From: Planctomycetaceae bacterium
GTDB lineage: Bacteria; Planctomycetota; Planctomycetia; Planctomycetales; Planctomycetaceae
Reading direction: 5' to 3'
Length of the DNA: 64,000 nucleotides
Assembly: GCA_021732785.1 (NCBI GenBank)
Contig: JAKFUG010000003.1
Coordinates: 186,001 to 250,000, forward strand
Shown here piece after piece: positions 1-8,210 of this stretch. The first letter of the stretch is position 1, and each line of letters begins with the position of its first letter. A program made the position numbers and the translations under genes. Below the pieces are notes generated by a model. That model worked only from the letters and a program-made list of their open reading frames with translations. It did not search any database and was not told the origin of the DNA.

Positions 1-109
1 GTCGAGTCAATCCGAGGGGCCATTTTCGCCGGTTGAGGGTGTTGTCCGCGTCCGGCTACAATCCACACGGCTTCCAAAACGACGGGCAATTCCTCTTCGC
101 GAGCATTTC

Positions 110-592
110 ATGACGCACGATGTGGCCGCGCTCTGTCGCTTTCTGCTCGACTATCTGGAAAAAATCACCGCGGAGCTGACCGCGGAAGACATGGTCACAG
201 GAACGGGCGGGGCGAATCCTCCGGGTTGGATTCTTGGGCATGTGGCCATCGTCGCCGACTATGCGGGGCCGTATTTGAAGGTGCCGCGAAAGTGTCCCGC
301 GGCATGGCACAAGGCGTTCGGCCCTGGTTCCATTCCGTCACGCGACATGCCGCAGCAAACCGCCGCCGAGTGGGTGGCGGCGATTCGTGCCGGTTACGAA
401 GGGGTTTTGGCCGCCTTGCCCACGGCTGATGAAACATGGATGGGCGAACCGCACGGTGTGCCTATTCTGGCGGGAAGCAAAATCGAAACCAAAGGGCAAT
501 TGCTGTCGCACATTCTGACCACGCATCTCGCGATCCATGTGGGGCAGCTCTCCGCCTGGCGTCGCACACAGGGGCAGCCGCCGTTGTTTTGA
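110..592 (+). CDS. DinB-superfamily protein
   Basis: This 160-residue protein looks like a DinB/YfiT-type four-helix bundle, a fold that often carries a three-histidine metal site and includes thiol-dependent metalloenzymes as well as proteins of unknown role. His candidates are in the GHVAIVADY segment near residue 45 and in HLAIHVGQLSAWRR near the C-terminus; the latter HxxxHxGQ...R pattern is the most family-like part. There is no signal peptide, so it should be cytoplasmic. The ATG start is preceded by only a weak purine stretch. It stands alone, followed by a long palindrome at 618-688. The family is assigned with fair confidence; the reaction is unknown. Confidence 0.72.
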   Translation: MTHDVAALCRFLLDYLEKITAELTAEDMVTGTGGANPPGWILGHVAIVADYAGPYLKVPRKCPAAWHKAFGPGSIPSRDMPQQTAAEWVAAIRAGYEGVLAALPTADETWMGEPHGVPILAGSKIETKGQLLSHILTTHLAIHVGQLSAWRRTQGQPPLF

Positions 593-617
593 AAAGTACG
601 GTGATTTTAGAATCCGT

Positions 618-688
618 GAGCGGCAAGGCGCTAGCCGCCGGTTCTTTTCATGGTCAGAAATACACCGGCGGCTAGCGCCTTGCCGCTC
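618..688. repeat. 25-bp perfect inverted repeat, family A copy 1
   Basis: Arms 618-642 and 664-688 are exact reverse complements around a 21-bp loop; the core is GGCGCTAGCCGCCGGT. A second copy is at 27738-27804. The repeat lies between the DinB-like gene and the acyltransferase gene, both on the plus strand, so it could end the upstream transcript, but neither arm is followed by a clear T-tract. Confidence 0.9.
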
Positions 689-717
689 ATAGAAATCCAA
701 CCCCATCGAGGCGTGCT

Positions 718-1638
718 ATGGGACTATTATGTTTCGATGATCTGTTCGCGGCGGCGGATGCAACCGTAGCCCCGGTTCCGGTGGTGGCAGCGGGCGGGGC
801 GGATCGCACGGTGTTGGAAGCGCTCGCGGAAGCCGCCCAGCGCGGTTGGGTGCGGCCATTGCTCACCGGATCGCTGGCGGAAATCGCCACGTTGGCGACC
901 GACTTGGCGATCGATCTTTCGCGTTTTGAAATCATCGACACCGATGATCCCGCCGCGGCAGCGGTCGGCGTGGTGAAATCCGGGCGCGCAGCGCTGTTGA
1001 TGAAAGGCCAGATCGCCACGCCGGCACTGATGAAAGCCGTCCTGTCGCGCGAAACCGGTTTGCGGGCTGATCGCGTCATCGGGCAGGTCGTGCTGATGGA
1101 AATCCGCCGCGATCAACGCCGGTTCCTGCTCACCGACACCGGCATCACCATTCAGCCCACGCTACCGCAGAAAATCGATTTGCTACGCAGTCTGGCGGAA
1201 GTCTCCCGCGCGGTGTGGGACGGCCCGGTGACCGACGACAACGTTCCCCACATTGCGGTGATGTCGGCGACCGAAAAACCGACGGAAGCGATGTCCGATA
1301 CGCTCGAAGCCGCGGAATTGCAGACGCATTACGCCGAGTACGGTTTAGGCCCGTGTGCGGTGCAAGGGCCGCTCTCGTTTGATCTGGCCTACGCCGCGGA
1401 TGCGGGGGAAAAGAAACGGATCGCGGGCAGCGTCGTCGGTGCGGCCGATGCGATGTTGTTCCCCAATTTGAATGCGGCGAATCTGACCGTCAAAGCGTTG
1501 ATGTACGCCGCCGATTGCCGTTTCGGCGGACTGCTTGTCGGGACTTCCGCTCCGGTGGTGTTCATGTCGCGGGCGGATACGACCTCGACGCGGTTGCATT
1601 CGCTGGCGTTCACACTGCGCTGGCTGCAAAGCCGTTGA
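718..1638 (+). CDS. phosphate acyltransferase (phosphate butyryl/acetyltransferase family)
   Basis: This 306-residue protein matches the phosphate acetyl/butyryltransferase family, which exchanges CoA and phosphate on short-chain acyl groups. Family-like stretches are VKSGRAALLMKGQ (about residues 82-94), the central VLMEIRRDQRRFLLTDTGI region, AVQGPLSFDLAY (about 218-229), DAMLFPNLNAANLTVKAL and the C-terminal GLLVGTSAPVVFMSRADTT. The length fits Ptb better than the longer multidomain Pta. No acyl kinase gene is adjacent. The DUF485/acetate symporter pair begins about 180 bp downstream, which fits a role in acetate or other short-chain acid use, but acyl specificity cannot be read from the sequence. 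Confidence 0.88.
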   Translation: MGLLCFDDLFAAADATVAPVPVVAAGGADRTVLEALAEAAQRGWVRPLLTGSLAEIATLATDLAIDLSRFEIIDTDDPAAAAVGVVKSGRAALLMKGQIATPALMKAVLSRETGLRADRVIGQVVLMEIRRDQRRFLLTDTGITIQPTLPQKIDLLRSLAEVSRAVWDGPVTDDNVPHIAVMSATEKPTEAMSDTLEAAELQTHYAEYGLGPCAVQGPLSFDLAYAADAGEKKRIAGSVVGAADAMLFPNLNAANLTVKALMYAADCRFGGLLVGTSAPVVFMSRADTTSTRLHSLAFTLRWLQSR

Positions 1639-1651
1639 TCGCGCGTCAACG

Positions 1652-1710
1652 AGCCCGAAGCGCGAGCGCCGGGTTTCCTCGAAGAAGACCCGGCGCTGGC
1701 GCTTCGGGCT
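1652..1710. repeat. AGCCCGAAGCGC palindrome, family B
   Basis: Arms 1652-1677 and 1684-1710 form an almost perfect inverted repeat beginning AGCCCGAAGCGC and ending GCGCTTCGGGCT. A half-copy (AGCCCGAAGCGCGAGC) occurs at 9015-9030. It lies just after the acyltransferase stop. I recall similar sequences scattered through planctomycete genomes, but this was not checked. Confidence 0.85.
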
Positions 1711-1816
1711 GGTAAAGGCGTGGTCGCGTGCAAGCGGTGCGTCCGTGGGTTATCTTGCGGAACTGTTGTGGCGATCGCGACAACACCAAGCGCTCTCTTT
1801 CCCGGAAAGTTCCCGC

Positions 1817-2116
1817 ATGGCTGGGTTTGACCACGTGGCCGCGGAAGCGGAGGCCGCCGACCCGGCCACCGCCGCCCGGAATGCCCGTTACGGGTTGATT
1901 CTGTTTACGCTGTACTTCGCCTTTTATGCGGTGTTTGTCGGACTGAATGCGTTTCAGCCGGACACGATGGCCAGGAATATCGGTGGCGTGAATCTCGCCG
2001 TGGTGTATGGCATGGGTCTGATCGGCGCGGCGTTCGTTCTGGCGCTGATTTACTGCTGGCTCTGTCGGTCACCGGTGACGGGATCTGAAACCCGCAGCGG
2101 GGAGGGAACGCGATGA
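1817..2116 (+). CDS. DUF485 small membrane protein, ActP partner
   Basis: This 99-residue protein has two hydrophobic segments, about residues 26-45 (ILFTLYFAFYAVFVGLNAF) and 58-82. A short N-terminal cytoplasmic part and the RYGLILFTLYFAFYAVF stretch are typical of DUF485 (YjcH family). Family members sit directly upstream of ActP-type symporters, as here, where the stop overlaps the next start as ATGA. I chose the ATG at 1817 because the family starts close to the first membrane segment; an open frame extends further upstream but runs through the palindrome at 1652-1710. Its exact role with the symporter is not established. Confidence 0.85.
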   Translation: MAGFDHVAAEAEAADPATAARNARYGLILFTLYFAFYAVFVGLNAFQPDTMARNIGGVNLAVVYGMGLIGAAFVLALIYCWLCRSPVTGSETRSGEGTR

Positions 2117-3876
2117 TTCCCGATCCTTCACCTCTGGCCATTGTGGTTTTCGTGATCTTTGTGTCGATCACGCTCGCCCTCAGTTTTTATTTCGGTGCGA
2201 AAGCAAAATCGGCGGCCAGCTACTTCTCAGCCGGTGGCCAGATTCACTGGTTCGTCAACGGGGTGGCCTTCGCCGGGGATTACCTCTCCGCGGCATCATT
2301 CCTCGGGATCTGCGGGATGATCTCGCAGTTCGGCTACGACGGCTTTCTCTATTCCATCGGCTTCCTCGCCGGATGGGTGGTGGCGCTGTTCGTGATTGCG
2401 GAACCGCTCAAACGCCTCGGGAAATACACGTTCGCCGACGCTCTGAATAGCAAGTTTCAATCCCGCGGCATTACGTTCGCGGCGGGCATCAGCGCGCTGG
2501 TGGTGAGCGTGTTCTATCTCATTCCGCAGATGGTCGGTGCCGGTTCGCTCATCGTGCCGCTGCTGGGACTGGAACATTGGCAAGGCGTGGTGATTGTCGG
2601 CACGGTGGTGGTCCTCATCGTCTGCACCGCGGGGATGGTGAGCACCACATACGTGCAATTTATCAAAGGGGGGCTGCTGGTCTTCTTCAGTGCCATCCTC
2701 ACCATGATGATTCTCAACCGCGGTTTGAAAGTCGACGAGCGACCGGATGTGTTGGAACCGCAGGTGATCACCACCACTTCGAATGGGACCATCTTGACCG
2801 TGAACGGCTTGCCGCATGGTAAGAAGGAAGGTGAAGCCGACCTGCGACCGGTGGGTCATCTCAGCAAGTTACCCGGCGGCGTGAAAGAGACCGGTCCGCT
2901 CAGCCCGCTGGGTTACCTCTCCACACTGCAGCAAAGCGAAGTGGTGCTGTGGAAGGCCGAAACTACGGCGAGTGAAACCGGCAAAACGGTGACGTATTCC
3001 CCGGTAACCGTATCCGGCGCGGATGTGATGCGTCCCGGCCGCAAGTACAAGAATCTGGGCAGCGGCAACCTCTGGGCGAAACTCGATTTCGTTTCGTTGA
3101 TGCTCGCGCTGTTCTGTGGGACGGCATCGTTGCCGCACGTGCTGATCCGTTATTACACCGTGAAGGATCAGGCCGCGGCGCGACTCAGCACGGTCGTCGG
3201 CATCGGCACCATCGGCGCGTTCTATGTGCTGACGTTGTTCATGGGACTCGGCGCAATGACCAGCGGCACGATCGATCTCAGTGACAGCAACATGGCCGCC
3301 CCGTTGCTCGCCAAGAACTACGGCGACCTGCTCTTCGCGATTATTTCCGCGATTGCGTTCACCACCGTGCTGGGGACCGTCAGCGGTCTCATCGTCGCGG
3401 CGTCGGGAGCCGTGGTGCATGACCTCGTTGTGGGCGTGATGGGTGTGCCATTGAAAGACCATCACAAAGTTCGTGTGGGGAAAATCGCCGCGGCCATTGT
3501 CGGCATCATTGCCATCGGTCTGGGCATCTGGTTCAAAGGGTTCAATGCCGGGTTCCTCGTGGGTTGGGCGTTCAGCGTCGCGGCGTCGGCGAATCTCCCC
3601 GCCCTCGTCATGATTCTCTTCTGGAACCGCACCACAAAGCAGGGGGTGACCGCGGCGATTCTCGTGGGCATGCTCAGTTCGCTCGGCTGGATTCTCGTCA
3701 GCGCGGAGACTTTTGAAAATGTGTACGGTTACACCAAAGCGCAGTCAGCGGAACTCGCATGGGTCCCGTTCAGTCAACCGGGGTTGGTGACGATTCCGCT
3801 CGGCTTTTTGACGCTGGTGGTCGTGTCGTTGTTGACACGGCGACGAGAAAGCGTGCGTCAAAGCAGTGTAAAGTGA
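2113..3876 (+). CDS. actP: cation/acetate symporter ActP (SSS family)
   Basis: This 587-residue polytopic membrane protein belongs to the sodium:solute symporter family and would import acetate or similar short-chain acids. Family hallmarks are the N-terminal SYFSAGGQIHWFVNG region, GVAFAGDYLSAASFLGI (residues 50-66) and FCGTASLPHVLIRYYTV (334-350), which is ActP-like. Residues about 203-322 form an unusually long hydrophilic loop between membrane segments, longer than the matching loop of E. coli ActP as I recall it. The gene overlaps the DUF485 gene by 4 bp, so the two are probably translationally coupled. The last codons and the stop lie inside the left arm of a GTGCAAAGTG-type palindrome, so the repeat supplies the C-terminus. 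Confidence 0.9.
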   Translation: MIPDPSPLAIVVFVIFVSITLALSFYFGAKAKSAASYFSAGGQIHWFVNGVAFAGDYLSAASFLGICGMISQFGYDGFLYSIGFLAGWVVALFVIAEPLKRLGKYTFADALNSKFQSRGITFAAGISALVVSVFYLIPQMVGAGSLIVPLLGLEHWQGVVIVGTVVVLIVCTAGMVSTTYVQFIKGGLLVFFSAILTMMILNRGLKVDERPDVLEPQVITTTSNGTILTVNGLPHGKKEGEADLRPVGHLSKLPGGVKETGPLSPLGYLSTLQQSEVVLWKAETTASETGKTVTYSPVTVSGADVMRPGRKYKNLGSGNLWAKLDFVSLMLALFCGTASLPHVLIRYYTVKDQAAARLSTVVGIGTIGAFYVLTLFMGLGAMTSGTIDLSDSNMAAPLLAKNYGDLLFAIISAIAFTTVLGTVSGLIVAASGAVVHDLVVGVMGVPLKDHHKVRVGKIAAAIVGIIAIGLGIWFKGFNAGFLVGWAFSVAASANLPALVMILFWNRTTKQGVTAAILVGMLSSLGWILVSAETFENVYGYTKAQSAELAWVPFSQPGLVTIPLGFLTLVVVSLLTRRRESVRQSSVK

Positions 3877-4004
3877 CCAGTGAAAAGCGCAATGTGGAGG
3901 AAAGGCATACGAACCACGCTTGCCGCTTAGCGGACCCACCAGCGCCGACCATAAATCTTCCTCACTTTACACTTTGCATTTTTCACTCTTCACTTTGCAC
4001 TGCC
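3861..4004. repeat. GTGCAAAGTG-type imperfect palindrome, family C copy 1
   Basis: The left arm, about 3864-3900, and the right arm, about 3957-4003, are imperfect reverse complements built from short words such as GTGAAAAGTG, AGTGCAAAGTG and CACTTTGCA. The left arm includes the end of actP. Other copies are at 8014-8122 and 10835-10918. Confidence 0.8.
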
Positions 4005-4077
4005 TTTGACGAATTGACGAAGAAATGAAAGCGTTTCCCCCGGTCATTGCCCGGGGCTAAGACGGGGTGATTGTGGC

Positions 4078-4815
4078 ATGCGAATCCGGATGCTCGGAAC
4101 CGGGGGCTATCATCCCAACGCGCGGCGGCATACGGCATGTGTGCTGCTGCCGGAGATCGGGCTGGCATTCGATTGCGGCAGCAGTGCGTTCCGGTTACAG
4201 CACGAAGTCATCACGCCGGAACTGGACATCGTGTTGACCCACGCGCATCTCGACCATATTTGTGGTCTCACTTACCTCCTGGTGCCGATGCTCACAAAGC
4301 AGTGGCAAGCGGTTCGTGTGCATGCCGATCCCGACACGCTTGCCGCGGTGAAGACGCATTTGTTCTCCCAGCCGGTGTTCCCGGTGCTGCCGGCGTTCGA
4401 GTTTCACGAACTACAGGAGTTCCTGCCGGTGCGCGGGGGGACGATCCATCACATTCCGCTCCACCATCCCGGGGGCAGCCGGGGCTATCGGCTCAATTTT
4501 GACGACGGCCGGTCATTGGCGTACATCACCGATACGACCGTCGATGGCAGCTATACGAACTTCATCCGCGGTGTCGAGGTCCTGATCCACGAATGCAACT
4601 TCCCGGACGATCTCGCCGAATGGTGTCCACAGACCGGACACAGTCACACGTCGCAGGTGGCCCAACTGGCGAAAGACGCCGGTGTGGGACGGCTGTATCT
4701 GACCCACATCGATCCGCAACGCCCCGGTGATGACCCCCTGGGGATGGATATCGCGCGGGCGATCTTCCCGGAGACGTTTCTCGCGGAAGATGAAATGATC
4801 ATCGACATCGTTTAG
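4078..4815 (+). CDS. MBL-fold metal-dependent hydrolase, RNase Z-like
   Basis: This 245-residue protein has the metallo-beta-lactamase fold of the RNase Z/ElaC-like branch. It starts MRIRMLGTGG, a typical first strand and loop. The metal motif HAHLDH lies at about residues 57-62, and further ligands are likely at HHPGGSRGYRL, YITDT, HECNF and near the C-terminus in LTHIDPQ. Without the RNase Z flexible arm it is more likely one of the general MBL hydrolases found in planctomycetes than a tRNA 3' processing enzyme. It appears monocistronic, and the next gene is convergent. Confidence 0.82.
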   Translation: MRIRMLGTGGYHPNARRHTACVLLPEIGLAFDCGSSAFRLQHEVITPELDIVLTHAHLDHICGLTYLLVPMLTKQWQAVRVHADPDTLAAVKTHLFSQPVFPVLPAFEFHELQEFLPVRGGTIHHIPLHHPGGSRGYRLNFDDGRSLAYITDTTVDGSYTNFIRGVEVLIHECNFPDDLAEWCPQTGHSHTSQVAQLAKDAGVGRLYLTHIDPQRPGDDPLGMDIARAIFPETFLAEDEMIIDIV

Positions 4816-5338
4816 CCGCGACCCGGTAGGAGAGCGCTGCATGGAGCGCTCCATACGCGCGGCGTGTTCCACGCAGCGCTCCCCTCCGCGGACTACGGGT
4901 CGCAACTAAACGGTGTACGTGCTTTTGGGAAATTGACCGTGCGAAAGCTTTCGGAGTGCGCACCGACAGACGGGAGAGAAGTGGCGTCCCTGCCCACAGA
5001 CCGTCCCTGTTCGAGCAAATGCGTGGGAAATCGAACGGAACACTGAGTGAGTCTGTTACTTCCCTCCCGCGAGTCGGCGCGGCGGCAATTCGGGGTGAGA
5101 ATTGCTGCCGCACTCGCAGTCTTCGTGTGGGGTTGGCCGATGGAATCGGACCAGCGCGCGTGAAACCGATCGCGGAAAAATGCTCATCCCTGAGCCCCCG
5201 CGGTCGTCAATGACGCCCGCTTCGTCCGTCCGTGGTGTCTTCTTTTGTAGCCCTGTCGCTCCGCGACAGGATCTGCCGAACCAGTGAACGCTTCTGTTCG
5301 ATGGCTTTCCTGTCGCGGAGCGACTGGGCGACTTTCAA
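4816..5338. repeat. Convergent intergenic region with two inverted repeats
   Basis: This 523-bp gap between convergent genes holds no gene I can support. It contains an imperfect inverted repeat at about 4818-4840 / 4875-4905 (GCGACCCGGTAG against its complement) and a perfect 16-bp inverted repeat, arms 5255-5270 and 5309-5324 (GTCGCTCCGCGACAGG). The second is a plausible bidirectional transcript end but has no strong T-tract. Confidence 0.7.
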
Positions 5339-5821
5339 TCAACCGCTTAACTCTTTGAACAGCGGCCCAAATTCCGGCATGTCCTGACGCAGCGTTTCCT
5401 GCCAGGCTTTTGGATTCCAGATCTCGACGCAGATCACGGCGCCGACCACCACCACTTCCTGATTGATCGGGACATCGAGGAAGTCGCGAAAGCCTTCCGG
5501 AATCAGCAGCCGTGCCCGGTTGGCAAGCTGCACGGTTTGAAACCGAGTGGAGAGCAAGCGGCCAAGTCGCTGCACTTCATCCCACCGTTGTTCCATCCGA
5601 CCGGCTTGGATCTTCTGGCGGATGAGCGCGGTTCCCGCGTCGATCCGGTGTTGCCACTCCGCCGCTCGCCACAGACTCAAACAACCATAGCGCTCCTTGG
5701 CCACGATGGTCGACCCGGCGTCATCGGTCACCGCTTTCGCCATTTCCGACGGAAGGGACAGCCGGAAGCGCTCATCGAGCGTCCGCCATTCTTCGCCGCA
5801 GAGGAAATCGGTGACCGCCAC
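5339..5821 (-). CDS. mraZ: MraZ transcriptional regulator
   Basis: This 160-residue protein is MraZ, a DNA-binding protein with two AbrB/SpoVT-like half-domains that assembles into rings and, where studied, represses the division/cell-wall cluster that it heads. The halves are visible as [10 protein letters not shown] near residue 16 and [17 protein letters not shown] near residue 100. The start is a GTG in a weak ribosome-binding context. No rsmH, ftsL, mur or ftsZ gene follows; the downstream neighbour is convergent, so this is a solitary mraZ. Two 18-bp repeats lie 64-125 bp upstream of the start and are candidate self-regulatory sites. Confidence 0.88.
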   Translation of the reverse strand: MAVTDFLCGEEWRTLDERFRLSLPSEMAKAVTDDAGSTIVAKERYGCLSLWRAAEWQHRIDAGTALIRQKIQAGRMEQRWDEVQRLGRLLSTRFQTVQLANRARLLIPEGFRDFLDVPINQEVVVVGAVICVEIWNPKAWQETLRQDMPEFGPLFKELSG

Positions 5822-5884
5822 AATCCGCTTTCAGCAAGTATCCGGGCGAAATCCTTTTCCGCCGTGAAATCAGACATGAGCGTA

Positions 5885-5944
5885 TTGGGCGTAAACCCCA
5901 CAGTCAAATGATTTTTCAAAGATCGTTTGGGCGTGAAACCCACA
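5885..5944 (-). promoter_or_regulatory. Paired 18-bp repeats upstream of mraZ
   Basis: Two near-identical 18-bp elements, 5885-5902 and 5927-5944, read TTGGGCGTRAAMCCCACA on the plus strand. They start exactly 42 bp apart, close to four helical turns. Each contains TGGG and CCCA as an imperfect dyad. Known MraZ boxes are TGGG-containing direct repeats upstream of mraZ, so an operator role is plausible. The spacing differs from the classical tandem 10-bp arrangement, so this is inference. Confidence 0.55.
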
Positions 5945-6063
5945 ACAGGTGCATACCCTACCGGTGCCGGTGAGGCATCGCAATCGTGTTGTATCGATTT
6001 TTCCGTTTTTTTCGGATGATTTACAGACGCGATGATGTAAATCATTGATGGGAAAAGAGTTGC

Positions 6064-6115
6064 CAAATGTCGCTTGCGCTTAGCAGAACATTCTGCTAAG
6101 CGCAAGCGACATTTG
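6064..6115. repeat. 25-bp perfect palindrome
   Basis: Arms 6064-6088 and 6091-6115 are exact complements with a 2-bp loop; the core is CGCTTGCGCTTAGCAG. It lies between the divergently placed mraZ promoter side and the end of the helicase gene. The rest of 5945-6148 shows nothing coding. Confidence 0.85.
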
Positions 6116-6148
6116 CCCCTCTTCCACACCATTGGGTAACAATCCCGC

Positions 6149-6189
6149 AAAACGAAAACACCCCGCGCATCACAGGGATGCGCGGGGTG
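6149..6189 (-). terminator. Rho-independent terminator of the helicase gene
   Basis: On the minus strand a GC-rich stem (plus-strand arms 6159-6170 CACCCCGCGCAT and 6178-6189) is followed by the tract TTTTCGTTTT (complement of 6149-6158). It begins 30 bp beyond the helicase stop, so it fits as that gene's terminator. Confidence 0.8.
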
Positions 6190-6218
6190 CGAAATTCAAT
6201 GATCAATCGCGTCTGCGA

Positions 6219-7568
6219 TTACATCGCCCCGGCGGGACGGCGACGCGGACGGCGGATCGGGCCGCCGCCAGTTCCGCCATGACCACCGGCGGCACCGCGC
6301 GGTGCGGGCGGACGGCGACGGTCGCCCCCTTGCTGCGAGTTCGAGCCTTGAGGCGGACGCGGCGGGCGACGGTTGAATTCTTCCCGTTGCGGTTCGACCG
6401 GCAGCGGTTCAGCCCGACGAATACGGACCGGCTTTTCCAGCGAGGTCATCACGCGGTCGACCGGCAGCGGCTTCCGCAGCAACCGTTCAATCCCTCGGAG
6501 CAACCCGCGTTCGGTTTCATCGCAGAAGGATAACGCAATGCCCGTCGCCCCGGCCCGACCCGTACGGCCGATGCGATGGACGTAGGTTTCCGATTCAATC
6601 GGCAAGTCGTAGTTGATGACGTGCGACACGCTGTCGACATCGATCCCGCGAGCAGCAAGGTCGGTCGCGACCAGCACCGGTGTCCGGCCCGACTTGAAGC
6701 CGGCGAGCGTCCGTTGCCGGGCTCCCTGGCTCTTGTTGCCATGAATCGCTTCGGCGTAGATGCCGTATTCATCGAGTTGCCGGACCACGCGGTCGGCCCC
6801 GTGCTTCGTCTTGGTGAAGACGATCACGCTCTTGATCGGCTGCGAGGTGAGGATCGCGGCGAGCAGCGTCGTCTTCTGGCTGCGATCGCAGAAACAGACG
6901 GCCTGTTCGATGAGCTCCGTGGTGGCTTTCACCGGGGCGAGTTGAATTCGCACCGGATCACGCAGAATCTGGTCGGCGAGCGCGGCGATGGGGCCGGGCA
7001 TCGTGGCGGAGAAGAACAACGTCTGCTTGTTTTCAGGCAGCTTGCTGGAAATCCGCTTCAAATCCGGGAGAAAACCCATATCGAGCATGCGGTCGGCTTC
7101 ATCAAGGACGAAGATTTCGACCTGCGTGAGATCGATCCAGCCTTGATCCATCAGATCGCACAAGCGACCGGGCGTGGCGACGAGGATATCGACACCCCGT
7201 TGCAAAGCCTGTGTTTGCGGACGTTGGCTGACGCCGCCGACGACGACGGAGTACCGCAGTCCGGTTTGATGGCCGTAAGCATGGAAGCTATCGGCGATCT
7301 GCACGGCGAGTTCCCGCGTGGGGGACAGCACCAATGCACGGATCGGCCGCTTGCGTCCTTGCGGAATCGGTTGGGCCGACAGGCGATGCAGCACCGGCAG
7401 CGCGAACGCCGCGGTCTTTCCGGTTCCCGTTTGAGCACAACCGAGGAGGTCGCGCCCTTCGATCGCCGGGGGGATCGACTGGGCCTGAATGGGGGTGGGG
7501 GTCGTGTAACCTTCGGCGGTCACAGCGCGGACGAGGGACTCAGCGAGCCCCAATTGAGCAAACGACAT
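6219..7568 (-). CDS. rhlE: DEAD-box RNA helicase, RhlE type
   Basis: This 449-residue ATP-dependent RNA helicase would remodel RNA in ribosome assembly or decay, often under cold or stress. The Q-motif region FAQLGL...PTPIQ (residues 3-28), Walker A AQTGTGKT (45-52), PTREL (83-87), TPGR (132-135), DEAD (156-159), SAT (187-189) and HRIGRTGR (331-338) are all intact. The last 60 or so residues are an Arg/Pro/Gly-rich basic tail of the sort that binds RNA non-specifically. The ATG start sits directly before the Q motif. The 640 bp upstream hold no convincing gene but several stem-loops, which leaves room for a long leader. Confidence 0.93.
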   Translation of the reverse strand: MSFAQLGLAESLVRAVTAEGYTTPTPIQAQSIPPAIEGRDLLGCAQTGTGKTAAFALPVLHRLSAQPIPQGRKRPIRALVLSPTRELAVQIADSFHAYGHQTGLRYSVVVGGVSQRPQTQALQRGVDILVATPGRLCDLMDQGWIDLTQVEIFVLDEADRMLDMGFLPDLKRISSKLPENKQTLFFSATMPGPIAALADQILRDPVRIQLAPVKATTELIEQAVCFCDRSQKTTLLAAILTSQPIKSVIVFTKTKHGADRVVRQLDEYGIYAEAIHGNKSQGARQRTLAGFKSGRTPVLVATDLAARGIDVDSVSHVINYDLPIESETYVHRIGRTGRAGATGIALSFCDETERGLLRGIERLLRKPLPVDRVMTSLEKPVRIRRAEPLPVEPQREEFNRRPPRPPQGSNSQQGGDRRRPPAPRGAAGGHGGTGGGPIRRPRRRPAGAM

Positions 7569-8210
7569 GCAGATTCTCGACTAGTCGCCTTCGACTCCGC
7601 GACGCGCCCGTCATGACCCAAGGTCGGGACGGACTTGCAGCGCGAACCGGGAGGAAAGGCAAATTCCCAGGGTCAAAACCCAGGACCGAATGAGAGGGAC
7701 GCAACATCGCGTCCGCAAAAAGCCATTGGACCTGGCACAAATCCAATGGCTGAGCAAGTCGCACACAGGATCGAGTTGGCGGAAGTATATCAACCGCGAC
7801 GGGAAAGTCTACCCGGATTGCTGGGAATTCACGAAACACTCATCGGACCCCGTTTCACAAGCCGTTTCACGGTCGGTGATTACGGCTGTGACGAAATTAC
7901 GGAGGCCAGTCGCCTCCCGGCTGCTTCCTCGCAGCCGGGAGGCTCGTCGGTACCGTCAGTGAGCAACCCGTGCCACCACTGGATGAGTTTCTTCTGTCGG
8001 AGAAGGAGAAATACAGTGCAAAGTGAAAAGTGACCAATGCAAAGTGCAAAATGGACGAGAAGAGGCGTTCGTCCCGCATTTCATTTTGCACTTTTCACTT
8101 TGCATTGGTCACTTTGCACTGCATTGAAACCGCTGTAGGACGCGGTCCCGTCTCCGGATAGAATCCCCGCTATATTGCACCCATTGATGCTCAGTCAGGG
8201 AGGACTGCTC
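7569..8210. other. Intergenic region with hairpins and a family C palindrome
   Basis: No gene is supported here. Stem-loops are visible at 7721-7751 (AGCCATTGGA against TCCAATGGCT) and 7912-7943 (a perfect 13-bp stem, GCCTCCCGGCTGC). The family C palindrome follows at 8014-8122. The helicase and the ABC ATPase are divergently transcribed from this gap, so it must hold both promoters. Confidence 0.7.
8014..8122. repeat. GTGCAAAGTG-type palindrome, family C copy 2
   Basis: Arms 8014-8053 and 8083-8122 are each 40 bp. They consist of the same four words (CAGTGCAAAGTG, AAAAGTG, ACCAATGCAAAGTG, CAAAATG), but the middle two are in swapped order between the left arm and the complement of the right arm. 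Confidence 0.85.

Noticed and set aside
4956-5213. Small frame between the MBL hydrolase and mraZ
   Set aside because: No protein character; the region is bounded by inverted repeats and looks non-coding.
7690-7962. Small plus-strand frame of about 90 residues
   Set aside because: The translation has no family features, includes a hairpin and an intergenic repeat, and no convincing ribosome-binding site.
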